DNA of 45,698 bases from Burkholderiales bacterium (lineage in GTDB: Bacteria > Pseudomonadota > Gammaproteobacteria > Burkholderiales > JAEUOS01), in NCBI GenBank assembly GCA_016790695.1, contig JAEUOS010000036.1:1-45698 (forward strand), written 5' to 3'. Positions 25,635-33,999 of this stretch are shown here, piece by piece (the first letter of the stretch is position 1; each line of letters starts with the position of its first letter). The position numbers and the translations under genes were made by a program. The notes below the pieces were generated by a model. The model was given only the letters and a program-made list of their open reading frames with translations. It was not told where the DNA came from and ran no database searches.

Positions 25635-26417
25635 GTGGACAACGAACTCATCTACGAACTGCGCGACGGCATCGCGCACGTGACCCTGAACCGGCCGCAG
25701 GCGCGCAATGCGCTGACCTACGCCATGTACGAAGGCCTGGCGCGCATCGCCGGCACGGTCGCGGACGATCCCGCCGTCCGCGTCGTGGTCATCCGCGGCG
25801 CCGGCGGCAAGGCCTTCGCGGCCGGAACCGACATCTCGCAGTTCCTCGAGTTCGAAAGCGGCGAGGACGGCATCGCCTACGAGGAGCGCCTCGGCCGCGC
25901 CGTCGGCATCCTCGAGCGCTGCCCCAAGCCGGTGATCGCCGCCATCGACGGCGCCTGCACCGGCGGCGGCGCGGCGATCGCCTCGGTCTGCGACCTGCGC
26001 GTGGCCACGCGCGCGTCGCGCATCGGCTTTCCGATCGCGCGCACCCTCGGCAACTGCCTGTCGATCCACAACGTGGCGCGGCTCGCGACGCTGATCGGGC
26101 CGACGCGGGTCACCGAACTGATCTTCACCGGACGCCTGGTCGACGCCGCCGAGGCGCACGCCGCGGGTCTGGTCACCGAGGTGGTGGAGGACGCCGAGGC
26201 GCTGACCCGGCGCGTCGACGAGCTCGCGCGCCAGGTGGCCGGCATGGCGCCGCTGACGCTCCGCGCCACCAAGGAACAGCTGCGGCGCCTGCGCGAGGCG
26301 ATGAGCGCCCACGTCGAGGACGACGACCTGGTGCGGCTGTGCTTCGGCAGCGAGGATTTCAGGAACGGGGTGCGCGCGTTCCTCGAACGCCGGCCGCCGG
26401 CCTGGCAGGGGCGCTAG
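25635..26417 (+). CDS. enoyl-CoA hydratase/isomerase-family protein (crotonase)
   Basis: This 260-residue crotonase-fold protein starts at GTG 25635 with AGGAGA seven bases upstream. The fold motifs are clear: HVTLNRPQARNALTYAMY, the oxyanion-hole segment FAAGTDISQFLEF, and IDGACTGGGAAIASVCDLRV. Both Glu residues that catalyse hydration in canonical enoyl-CoA hydratase are replaced: Ala114 in GGGAA and Ile134 in FPIARTLG. It therefore probably does a different crotonase reaction, such as isomerisation, hydrolysis or decarboxylation of an acyl-CoA. It is convergent with the 3-hydroxyacyl-CoA dehydrogenase-like gene, stop codons 9 bp apart. Confidence 0.9.
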   Translation: MDNELIYELRDGIAHVTLNRPQARNALTYAMYEGLARIAGTVADDPAVRVVVIRGAGGKAFAAGTDISQFLEFESGEDGIAYEERLGRAVGILERCPKPVIAAIDGACTGGGAAIASVCDLRVATRASRIGFPIARTLGNCLSIHNVARLATLIGPTRVTELIFTGRLVDAAEAHAAGLVTEVVEDAEALTRRVDELARQVAGMAPLTLRATKEQLRRLREAMSAHVEDDDLVRLCFGSEDFRNGVRAFLERRPPAWQGR

Positions 26418-26426
26418 GAGCAGCGG

Positions 26427-27368
26427 CTAGAGGCGCGCCGCGTCGCGCTTGTGCGCGAGGAGCGCCATCAGGCGCCGGTCGCGCCAGGCGGCGCGCGCCT
26501 CGAGGCGATCCGCGGGCAGCGCCGCGCGGCGCTCGGCCTCGATGCGACGGATGGTCTCGTCGTCCCACTCGAACGGCACGTGCGCGCGCGCCAGCGCCGT
26601 GTTGGATGCGCCGTAGCGCGCGGCGTAGTCGGCCACGCCCCTGGGCGCATTGAGGTCGATGGTCTCGAACGGCCCCATGAAGCTCCAGCGCAGCGCGAGG
26701 CCCTCCTTCAGCACCTTGTCGATGTCCTCCGCCGAGGCCAGGCCCTGGGTGTAGAGGCTGAAGCATTCGTTCAGCACCGCGCCCTGCACGCGGTTGAGCA
26801 GGAAGCCGTGGATCTCGCGCGACAGCGTCACCGGTTCCTGGCGCGCCCCGGCGTAGAGCGCGCGTGCGCGCGCCAGCGCGTCGGGGTCGGTCCACGGCGC
26901 CGGGCACAGCTCGACCAGCGGGATCAGGTACGGCGGGTTGGTCGGGTGCGCGACCATCGCGCGGCCGCGGCCGGCGAGCGCCTCGGTGTACTGCGACGCC
27001 GGGATCCAGGAGGTGGAACTCGCGAGGACGCACCGCGGCGGCGCGAGCGGGTCGAGTGCGGCGAAGATCGCGCGCTTCGCGTCGAGCGTCTCGCGCACGT
27101 TCTCCTGCACCAGCGCGGCGTCGGCGACGGCCGCCGCGAGCGTGCGCTCGCAGGTGATGCGCGCGAGCACCTGCGCCGGCGCCTCGTCGATCAGGCCGAA
27201 CTCGCGCAGGTCGGCCAGGCGCGCGCCGATCAGTTCATGCGCGCGCGCCAGCGCGTCCGCGTCGATGTCGGTCATGGCCACCGGGTGGCCGGCGCGCGCG
27301 AACACGATGGCCCAGGCGCGGCCGATCAGGCCGGCGCCGACGATGGCGATCTTGGGATTCACGGTCAT
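26427..27368 (-). CDS. 3-hydroxyacyl-CoA dehydrogenase NAD-binding family (CRYL1/carnitine dehydrogenase-like)
   Basis: This 313-residue NAD-dependent dehydrogenase has a Rossmann motif IAIVGAGLIGRAWAIVFARA at residues 6-25 and the pattern AMVAHPTNPPYLIPLVELCP, where the His-Pro-x-Asn-Pro-Pro context is typical of lambda-crystallin, L-gulonate 3-dehydrogenase and L-carnitine dehydrogenase relatives. The C-terminal helical domain contains FLLNRVQGAVLNECF and EDIDKVLKEGLALRWSFMGP. The likely substrate is a short beta-hydroxy acid rather than a fatty acyl-CoA. The start at 27368 lacks a clear ribosome site. The intradiol dioxygenase gene is 35 bp upstream in the same direction. Confidence 0.9.
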   Translation of the reverse strand: MTVNPKIAIVGAGLIGRAWAIVFARAGHPVAMTDIDADALARAHELIGARLADLREFGLIDEAPAQVLARITCERTLAAAVADAALVQENVRETLDAKRAIFAALDPLAPPRCVLASSTSWIPASQYTEALAGRGRAMVAHPTNPPYLIPLVELCPAPWTDPDALARARALYAGARQEPVTLSREIHGFLLNRVQGAVLNECFSLYTQGLASAEDIDKVLKEGLALRWSFMGPFETIDLNAPRGVADYAARYGASNTALARAHVPFEWDDETIRRIEAERRAALPADRLEARAAWRDRRLMALLAHKRDAARL

Positions 27369-27403
27369 GGGAGGGGGGCGGGCGGGGCGCGACGGCGACC
27401 GCG

Positions 27404-28009
27404 CTACGCGACGACCAGGTCGAATTCGGCGCGCTCGCCGGCGCCGGCCGGCACCGGGCGCACCGTCACCAGCGCGCGTGCGGCCGGGCCCAGGCTGCGG
27501 TACAGGAAGTCGTTCGCGTTCGCGGGCTCGCCCTCGACGAACATCTGGGTGACGAGGGCGCGCGCCTTCGGCGCCCTGACCGCGAAGTGGATGTGCGGCG
27601 TGCGTCCCGTGTAGGGCAGCGGCCGGATGGTCGCGAACGCGTAGCGCCCGCCGGCATCGCTGAGCATCCAGCCGAAGCCGGCGAAGTTGGCGTCGCGGTC
27701 CTCCGGCCGGCTGTCGCGCGAATGGGTGTAGCGACCAAGGCCGTCGCACTGCCAGATCTCGACGCGCGCGCCGGCAACCGGCTTGCCGAAGCGGTCGAGG
27801 ATGCGTCCGCCCAGGGCCAGCGGCACCGGCCTGCCCATCAGCGGGCCGCGCACCAGATCGGTCTGCGGCGCGGCGCTGAACGACTCGGGGTAGAACGGGC
27901 CCTCGGTCATCGCCGGGGTCGGGGCGCGCGCGGACTGCGCGCGCAGTGCGCTCGCCGGCACGCCCAGGAGGGCGGCGGCGGCCAGGAATCGGCGGCGGCT
28001 TGACGGCAT
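27404..28009 (-). CDS. Tat-exported intradiol ring-cleavage dioxygenase
   Basis: This 201-residue protein is of the protocatechuate 3,4-dioxygenase family, which opens catechol-type rings between the hydroxyls using Fe(III). The N-terminus MPSSRRRFLAAAALLGVPAS is a twin-arginine signal, so the enzyme should be exported folded. The catalytic core shows TEGPFYPE, GRYTHSRDSRPEDRDANFAG with the first ligand Tyr, and LPYTGRTPHIHF with the second Tyr and the two His ligands. All four iron ligands are therefore present. It is divergent from iorA copy 2. Secreted homologues exist; their substrates are mostly unknown. Confidence 0.88.
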   Translation of the reverse strand: MPSSRRRFLAAAALLGVPASALRAQSARAPTPAMTEGPFYPESFSAAPQTDLVRGPLMGRPVPLALGGRILDRFGKPVAGARVEIWQCDGLGRYTHSRDSRPEDRDANFAGFGWMLSDAGGRYAFATIRPLPYTGRTPHIHFAVRAPKARALVTQMFVEGEPANANDFLYRSLGPAARALVTVRPVPAGAGERAEFDLVVA

Positions 28010-28067
28010 CCGGCACTCGCGGGTCAATGCATCGACTGCGAAGTGTAGCGCCTCGGCAGAACGATCA

Positions 28068-28096
28068 TTGACAAACGCGGGGCCGCTGCCTACCCT
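28068..28096 (+). promoter_or_regulatory. sigma-70-type promoter of the second iorAB operon
   Basis: A perfect -35 TTGACA (28068-28073) is followed after 17 bp by TACCCT (28091-28096), a fair -10. Transcription would begin near 28103, about 57 bp before the iorA start. This is the best housekeeping-type promoter seen in the window. Confidence 0.6.
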
Positions 28097-28159
28097 GCCT
28101 GCCGGTCCACGGGTGGCGCGCCGCGCGACGCCGGCCGGGCCGCACCGGAGATGTCCTGG

Positions 28160-30304
28160 ATGGAACGTTCGTTCGCCACCGAGATCGAGTCCCTGAAGCT
28201 GGGCGAAGGCGCGACCTTCCGCGGCGAGGGCATCCTCGCGGTCACCAAGGCGCTGCTGCAGTCCGGCGTCTCCTACGTCGGCGGCTACCAGGGCGCGCCG
28301 GTGTCGCACCTGCTCGACGTGATGGTGCAGGCGCGCGACTACCTCGACACCCTCGGCGTCCACGTCGAGTCGTGCACCAACGAGGCATCGGCGTGCGCGA
28401 TGCTGGCGGCGTCGATCAACTATCCCGCGCGCGGCGCGGTGACCTGGAAGTCGATCGTCGGCACCAACGTCGCCGCCGACGCGCTGTCGAACCTGGCCTC
28501 GGCGGGCGTGGTCGGCGGCGCCCTCATCGTCGTCGGCGAGGACTACGGCGAAGGCGCCTCGGTGATCCAGGAGCGCACCCACGCCTACGCGATGAAGTCG
28601 TCGGTGTGGCTCGCCGATCCGCGCCCGAACCTCCCGACCATCGTGCGCACCGTCGAATCGGCGTTCGAGCTCTCGGAGGCGTCGAACACGCCGGTCATCA
28701 TGGAACTGCGCATCCGCGCCTGCCACGTGCAGGGCGAGTTCGTCGCGCGCGCGAACCGCGCACCGGCGGTGTCCACGCGGGCGCCGCTGGCCGAGCCGGC
28801 CGCGTTCCTGTACGACCGCCTGTCGCATCCGCCGGTGACCTTCAAGCAGGAGAAGCTGAAGGGCGAGGTGCGCATGCCGGCCGCGCGGCGCTTCATCGTC
28901 GAGCGCGCGCTCAACGAACTGTTCGCCGGGACGCGCGCCGACGCCGGCATCATCGTCCAGGGCGGGCTCTACAACAACCTCGTGCGCGCGCTGCAGCTCG
29001 CGGGCAAGGCCGACGCCTTCGGCGCGAGCGAGGTGCCGATCCTGTGCCTGAACGTGGTCTATCCGCTGGTGCCCGACGAGATCGCCGGCTTTTGCGCGGG
29101 CAAGGCCCGCGTGCTGGTGGTCGAGGAGGGCCAGCCCGAATACATCGAGCAGGAGATCGCCACCCTGCTGCGGCGCGCCGATCTCGACACCCGCCTCTTC
29201 GGCAAGGACCTGCTGCAGTCGGCCGGCGAATACTCGACCGAGGCGATCCTGTCGGGCGTGGTGAAGTTCCTCGATGCCGACGCCACCGCGCTTGCCGGCG
29301 CGCAGGCGGCGCGCGACGCGGGCGCGCGGCTCCTGGGCGGTGCCGTGCCGCCGCGGCCGCCGACCTTCTGCGTCGGCTGCCCCGAACGGCCGGTGTTCTC
29401 CGCGATGAAGCTGGTGCAGCAGGACGTCGGCCGGCTGCACGTCGGCGCCGACATCGGCTGCCACGCGTTCGGCACCTTCGAGCCCTTCTCGCAGGGCAAC
29501 TCGATCCTGGGCTACGGCATGAGCCTGGCCTCGATCGCCGGGGTGACGCCGTTCCAGCAGCGCCGTTCGGTGGCGATCATGGGGGACGGCGGCTTCTGGC
29601 ACAACGGCCTGCTCTCGGGCGTGTCGTCGAACCTGTTCAACAAGGGCGACGGCCTCCTGGTGATCATGAAGAACGGCTACACCTCGGCCACCGGCACGCA
29701 GGAGCTGATCTCCTCGCCGGAGGAGGCGCTCAAGCGCATGGCCGGCGCCGGCAGCGCCACCGGCACGCAGATGACCATCGAGGACACGCTCAAGGGCGCC
29801 GGGGTCAAGTGGCTGCGCACGGTGCACAACTACCGGGTCGGCGACATGATGAAGACGCTGAAGGAGGCGCTCACCACCGCCGAGCGGGGCCTGAAGGTCA
29901 TCATCGCCGAGGGCGAGTGCCAGCTCGAGCGCCAGCGCCGCATCCGGCCGATCAATGCCGCGCGCCAGGCGCGCGGCGAACGCGTGGTGCGCGTGCGCTA
30001 CGGCGTCGACGAGTCGGTCTGCAGCGGCGATCACTCCTGCATCCGCCTCTCCGGCTGCCCCTCGCTGACCATCAAGGATCCGACCGACCCGCTCAAGGTC
30101 GATCCGGTCGCGCACGTGAACAACAACTGCGTCGGCTGCGGCTTGTGCGGCGAGGTCGCGCACGCCGCCACGCTGTGCCCGAGCTTCCACCGCACGGAGA
30201 TCGTCTTCAACCCGACCGCCTGGGACCGCCTGGTGCGCCGCGTGCGCGCGTTCTTCATCGGGCTCGTCGCGCCGCGCGGCGGCAGCGCGAAGGGCGCGCC
30301 ATGA
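28160..30304 (+). CDS. iorA: indolepyruvate ferredoxin oxidoreductase alpha subunit, copy 2
   Basis: This 714-residue paralogue of the gene at 7261 has the same architecture: N-terminal TPP pyrimidine domain (GGYQGAPVSHLLDVM), CVGCPERPVFSAMKLVQQ, the TPP motif MGDGGFWHNGLLSGV, and the C-terminal Cys-rich part CSGDHSC and VDPVAHVNNNCVGCGLCGE. The ATG at 28160 is chosen over 28151 because GGAG lies 9 bp before it and only touches the earlier one, and because the paralogue starts MERSF as well. The gene is driven by the promoter at 28068 and overlaps iorB by ATGA. Confidence 0.93.
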   Translation: MERSFATEIESLKLGEGATFRGEGILAVTKALLQSGVSYVGGYQGAPVSHLLDVMVQARDYLDTLGVHVESCTNEASACAMLAASINYPARGAVTWKSIVGTNVAADALSNLASAGVVGGALIVVGEDYGEGASVIQERTHAYAMKSSVWLADPRPNLPTIVRTVESAFELSEASNTPVIMELRIRACHVQGEFVARANRAPAVSTRAPLAEPAAFLYDRLSHPPVTFKQEKLKGEVRMPAARRFIVERALNELFAGTRADAGIIVQGGLYNNLVRALQLAGKADAFGASEVPILCLNVVYPLVPDEIAGFCAGKARVLVVEEGQPEYIEQEIATLLRRADLDTRLFGKDLLQSAGEYSTEAILSGVVKFLDADATALAGAQAARDAGARLLGGAVPPRPPTFCVGCPERPVFSAMKLVQQDVGRLHVGADIGCHAFGTFEPFSQGNSILGYGMSLASIAGVTPFQQRRSVAIMGDGGFWHNGLLSGVSSNLFNKGDGLLVIMKNGYTSATGTQELISSPEEALKRMAGAGSATGTQMTIEDTLKGAGVKWLRTVHNYRVGDMMKTLKEALTTAERGLKVIIAEGECQLERQRRIRPINAARQARGERVVRVRYGVDESVCSGDHSCIRLSGCPSLTIKDPTDPLKVDPVAHVNNNCVGCGLCGEVAHAATLCPSFHRTEIVFNPTAWDRLVRRVRAFFIGLVAPRGGSAKGAP

Positions 30305-31851
30305 CCGGGGAGCGCTGCCTCACGCTGGTGATCGGCGCGCTCGGCGGCGAGGGCGGCGGCGTGCTCGCCGACTGGATCGTCGCGACCGCGCACGCGGCCG
30401 GCCTGCCGGTGCAGGCGACGTCGATCCCCGGGGTGGCGCAGCGCACCGGCGCCACCACCTACTACATCGAACTCTTCCCGGTGCGGCGCGACGCCCTCGG
30501 CGGCCGCGCGCCGGTGATGTGCCTGTCGCCGACCCCCGGCCAGGTCGACGTGCTGCTGTACTCGGAGCTGGTGGAGACCGCGCGCGCGGTGCAGCTGGGG
30601 CTGGTGACGCAGCGGACCACCGTGATCGCCTCGACCCACCGCGTCTACCTGACGGCCGAGAAGATGCACCTGGGCGACGGGCGCTTCGACGCCGACCGGG
30701 CCCTCGCCGCCGCGCGCGGCGCCGCCGGACGCGCGATCCTGTTCGACATGGAGGCCGAGACCGCCGCCGCCGGCACCGTGATCTCGGCGGTGATGTTCGG
30801 CGCGCTTGTCGGCGCCGGCGCGCTGCCGCTGGCGCGCGCCGACGCGGAAGCCGCGATCCGCGCCGGCGGCCGCGGCACCGAGGCGAGCCTGCGCGGATTC
30901 GCCGCCGGCCATGCGCGCGCGCGCGGCGAGACCGGCGCCGACCTGCCCGCCGCGCGCGCGCAGCCCGCCCCGCCTGCCGTCCCGCCGGCGGCACGCGTCG
31001 CGGCGGCGTTTCCCGAGAGCGTGCGCGACGTCGTCGCCCTCGGGGTCGAGCGCTGCGTCGATTTCCTCGACGATGCCTACGCCGCGCTGTACCTGGACCG
31101 GCTCGCCCCCGTGCTCGCCGCCGACCGCGCCGGCGGCGGCGGGCCGATGTACATGACCACGCGCGAGACCGCGCGCTTCCTCGCGCTCTGGATGTGCTAC
31201 GAGGACGTCGCGCGCGTGGCCGACCTGAAGACGCGGCCGCAGCGCTTCGCGACGATCCGGCGCGACGCCGGCATCGGCGACGACGAGCCGATCCGCGTGA
31301 TCGAGTTCTTCAAGCCGGGCTACGACGAGATCGCCGACCTGCTGCCGGAGCCGCTGGCACGGCGGGTGCGCGCCTTCGCGCGCCGGCGCGGCCGCGCCGC
31401 GATCTTCGAGCGCGGCATCCACGTGCAGAGCACCGCCTTCTTCGGCTACCTGCAGCTGCGCCTGCTCGCCGCGCTCGGCCGCTGGCGGCGCCGCTCGTCG
31501 CGCTATGCGACCGAGCAGCAACAGATCGAACGCTGGCTCGCGGCGATCGCCGCGGCGGGCACGCCGGCGCTCGCGACCGAGATCGCGCTCACCGGCCGGC
31601 TGATCAAGGGCTATTCGGACACGCACGCGCGCGGCAAGGAGAACTTCCTGCGCATCCTCGGGACCGTGATCGAGGGCGACCTCGTCGCGGATGCAGCCGA
31701 ACGCGCGATCGCGGTGCGGCGCGCGCGCGAGGCGGCGCTGGCCGCGGCCGAGCCCGGGCCGCTCGATGCCGCGCTCGCACCGTACGGCGTGGCGCCGCGC
31801 GCGCCGAAGGCCGTGCCGATCACTTTCCATCCGCGCGCGGCGCGTCGCTAG
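30301..31851 (+). CDS. iorB: indolepyruvate oxidoreductase subunit beta with C-terminal DUF6537, copy 2
   Basis: This 516-residue paralogue of the gene at 9438 has the POR gamma domain (LVIGALGGEGGGVLADWIVA, SIPGVAQRTGATTYYIELF), a Pro/Ala-rich linker near 218-235, and a DUF6537-type C-terminal half (ARFLALWMCYEDVARVADLK, LTGRLIKGYSDTHARGKENF). Its ATG overlaps the iorA stop (ATGA), consistent with stoichiometric synthesis. The Bug receptor follows 29 bp later and may feed this enzyme pair's pathway. Confidence 0.92.
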   Translation: MTGERCLTLVIGALGGEGGGVLADWIVATAHAAGLPVQATSIPGVAQRTGATTYYIELFPVRRDALGGRAPVMCLSPTPGQVDVLLYSELVETARAVQLGLVTQRTTVIASTHRVYLTAEKMHLGDGRFDADRALAAARGAAGRAILFDMEAETAAAGTVISAVMFGALVGAGALPLARADAEAAIRAGGRGTEASLRGFAAGHARARGETGADLPAARAQPAPPAVPPAARVAAAFPESVRDVVALGVERCVDFLDDAYAALYLDRLAPVLAADRAGGGGPMYMTTRETARFLALWMCYEDVARVADLKTRPQRFATIRRDAGIGDDEPIRVIEFFKPGYDEIADLLPEPLARRVRAFARRRGRAAIFERGIHVQSTAFFGYLQLRLLAALGRWRRRSSRYATEQQQIERWLAAIAAAGTPALATEIALTGRLIKGYSDTHARGKENFLRILGTVIEGDLVADAAERAIAVRRAREAALAAAEPGPLDAALAPYGVAPRAPKAVPITFHPRAARR

Positions 31852-31880
31852 CCGCCGCCATTCCTCGAAGGGAGCCCCAA

Positions 31881-32867
31881 ATGTCGCCCCACCCGTTGTT
31901 TCGCCGCGCGGCGCGCGCCGCGCTCGTCGCGTTCCTCGCCGCCGGTGCCGGCGCCGCCTTCGCCCAGGCCTGGCCGGCGGCCAAGCCGGTGCGCATGATC
32001 GTCAACTTCCCGCCGGGCGGCGCGGCCGACGTCATCGCGCGCGCGATCGCCGCGCCGCTGGGCGAGACCCTGGCCCAGCAGGTGATCGTCGAGAACCGCC
32101 CGGGGGCCAACGGCAACATCGGCGCCGACGCGGTGGCCAAGTCGCCGGCCGACGGCTACACCCTGCTCATGTCCTCGGGCGGCGCGGTGTCGATCAACCC
32201 GCACCTGTATCCGAAGATGCCGTTCGACCCCGCCAAGGACATCGTGCCGGTGGCCGCCGCCGCCCGCGTCCTGGTGTTCCTGGTGGTGCGCCCCGAAGTG
32301 CCGGCCAAGACCGTCGCCGAATTCATCGCGCATGCGCGCGCGAATCCGGGCCGGCTCACCTTCGGCTCGCCCGGGAACGGCAGCTCGCCCCACATCGCGG
32401 CCGAGATGCTCAAGGGCGCGACCAGGACCTTCATGGTGCACATCCCGTACCGCGGCGGCGCGCCGGCGCTCGTCGACCTGCTCGGCGGGCAGCTCGACTT
32501 CATGTTCGATCCCGGCCTGGGTCTCCAGCATGTGCGCTCCGGCAAGCTGCGCATGCTCGCGGTCGGCAGCCCGAAGCGCTCGCCGCTGTTTCCGGACGTG
32601 CCGACGCTGGCCGAGGCCGGCATCGCCGGCTTCGACGCCGACAGCTGGTTCGGCTTCTACGCGCCGGCCGGCACCGCGGCGGAAACCATCGCGCGACTGA
32701 ACCGCGAGGTCAACCGCATCCTCGGCACGCCCGCGGTGCGCGAGCGCATTCTCGCGCTCGGCGGCGAGCCGGCGCCGATGACGCCCGCGGAATTCGGCAA
32801 CCGCCAGCTCGCCGACCGCGACCGCTTCGGCGCGGTGATCAAGGCGCAGGGCATCCGCGCCGACTGA
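31881..32867 (+). CDS. Bug-family TctC-like periplasmic receptor
   Basis: This 328-residue receptor has a signal peptide (residues 1-29, cleavage near AAFAQ) and Bug motifs KPVRMIVNFPPGGAADVI, VENRPGANGNIGADAVAKS, PADGYTLLMSSGG and VHIPYRGGAPALVDLLGGQ. GGGAG lies 6 bp before the ATG. It continues the iorAB copy 2 operon and is coupled to the following DUF2891 gene by a TGATG overlap, an arrangement that ties a periplasmic receptor to a protein of unknown function. Confidence 0.92.
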   Translation: MSPHPLFRRAARAALVAFLAAGAGAAFAQAWPAAKPVRMIVNFPPGGAADVIARAIAAPLGETLAQQVIVENRPGANGNIGADAVAKSPADGYTLLMSSGGAVSINPHLYPKMPFDPAKDIVPVAAAARVLVFLVVRPEVPAKTVAEFIAHARANPGRLTFGSPGNGSSPHIAAEMLKGATRTFMVHIPYRGGAPALVDLLGGQLDFMFDPGLGLQHVRSGKLRMLAVGSPKRSPLFPDVPTLAEAGIAGFDADSWFGFYAPAGTAAETIARLNREVNRILGTPAVRERILALGGEPAPMTPAEFGNRQLADRDRFGAVIKAQGIRAD

Positions 32868-33889
32868 TGGCGCTCGCGCCCGCCCTGGCCTCGCGCCTGG
32901 CGCGGGTCGCGCTCGCCGGCATCACCCGCGAGTACCCGCACAAGCTCGACCACGTCCACCGCGGCCCGGCCGACCTGCACGCGCCGCGCGCGCTGCACCC
33001 GGCGTTCTACGGCTGCTACGACTGGCATTCGGCGGTGCACAGCCACTGGATGCTCGCACGCCTGCTGCGGGTGTGCCCGGACCTGCCCGAACGCGCCGCG
33101 GTGCTCGAGGTCTTCGCCGCCCATTTCGCCGCGGCGCCGCTGGCCGCCGAACTGGCCTACATCGAGGAGCCGGGCCGCGCGGGATTCGAGCGCCCCTACG
33201 GCTGGGCCTGGTTCATGCAGCTTGCCGCCGAGGTCGCCGCGCTGCCGCACCCGGAGGCCGCCGCCTGGCACGCGCGCCTGGCGCCGATCGCCGCGGTCTT
33301 CGCCCGACGGCTCGTCGACCACCTGCCGCGCCAGACCTGGCCGATCCGCGCCGGCACCCATGTCAACACCGCGTTCGCGCTCGCGCGCGCGTGGGACTAC
33401 GCGCAGGCGTCGGCCGACATCGCGCTCGCCGACGCGGTGCGCGCGGCGGCGCTGCGCTTCTACGAGGCCGACCGCGACGGAGCGGCCAACTACGAGCCCT
33501 CGGGCAACGACTTCCTCTCGCCCTGCCTGGTCGAAGCCGACCTGATGCGCCGCTTCCACGACCCGGTCGCCTACGCGCGCTGGCTCGCGCGGTTCCTGCC
33601 GGGGTTTCTCGGCGGCGTCGCCGCGCGATTGCTCGAACCGGTCGCCGTCAGCGACCGCGCCGACGCGCAGGGCGTGCACCTGGACGGGCTGAACCTCTCG
33701 CGCGCGTGGTGTCTCGCCGGCATCGCCGCCCACCTGCCGGCCGGCGACACGCGCGTGCGCGCGCTGCGTGCGTCGGCGCGAGCGCACCTCGAGGCCGGGC
33801 TCGCGCATGTCGACAGCGGCGACTTCCTCGCCGAGCACTGGCTGGGCTCGTTCGCGGTCGCCGCGCTCACCCTGCCGCCGGACGCGTGA
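32867..33889 (+). CDS. DUF2891 domain-containing protein
   Basis: This 340-residue protein of the uncharacterised DUF2891 family is recognisable from YPHKLDHVHRGPADL, HPAFYGCYDWHSAVHSHWML near residues 44-63 and GTHVNTAFALARAWDYA. The many conserved His, Trp and Asp residues and the helical pattern resemble alpha/alpha-barrel enzymes, suggesting a hydrolase- or lyase-like pocket; this is inference. No signal peptide is seen. Start and stop codons of the Bug gene and this one overlap (TGATG), so translation is coupled. It ends 110 bp before the LivK-like gene. Confidence 0.85.
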   Translation: MALAPALASRLARVALAGITREYPHKLDHVHRGPADLHAPRALHPAFYGCYDWHSAVHSHWMLARLLRVCPDLPERAAVLEVFAAHFAAAPLAAELAYIEEPGRAGFERPYGWAWFMQLAAEVAALPHPEAAAWHARLAPIAAVFARRLVDHLPRQTWPIRAGTHVNTAFALARAWDYAQASADIALADAVRAAALRFYEADRDGAANYEPSGNDFLSPCLVEADLMRRFHDPVAYARWLARFLPGFLGGVAARLLEPVAVSDRADAQGVHLDGLNLSRAWCLAGIAAHLPAGDTRVRALRASARAHLEAGLAHVDSGDFLAEHWLGSFAVAALTLPPDA

Positions 33890-33999
33890 GGCCGGCGCGC
33901 GCCGGCCCGGACGCCCGGTCGCCGCGCCGGCGCGTCGCGTCGTAATATCCACACTCTGCCCGCCGGCAGCCCGCGCCAACAATTCCAGGGAGACCACGC

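Noticed and set aside
27404..30190. 928-codon minus-strand frame
   Set aside because: Only the part from 28009 down is real (intradiol dioxygenase); the N-terminal 727 codons are the antisense of iorA copy 2.
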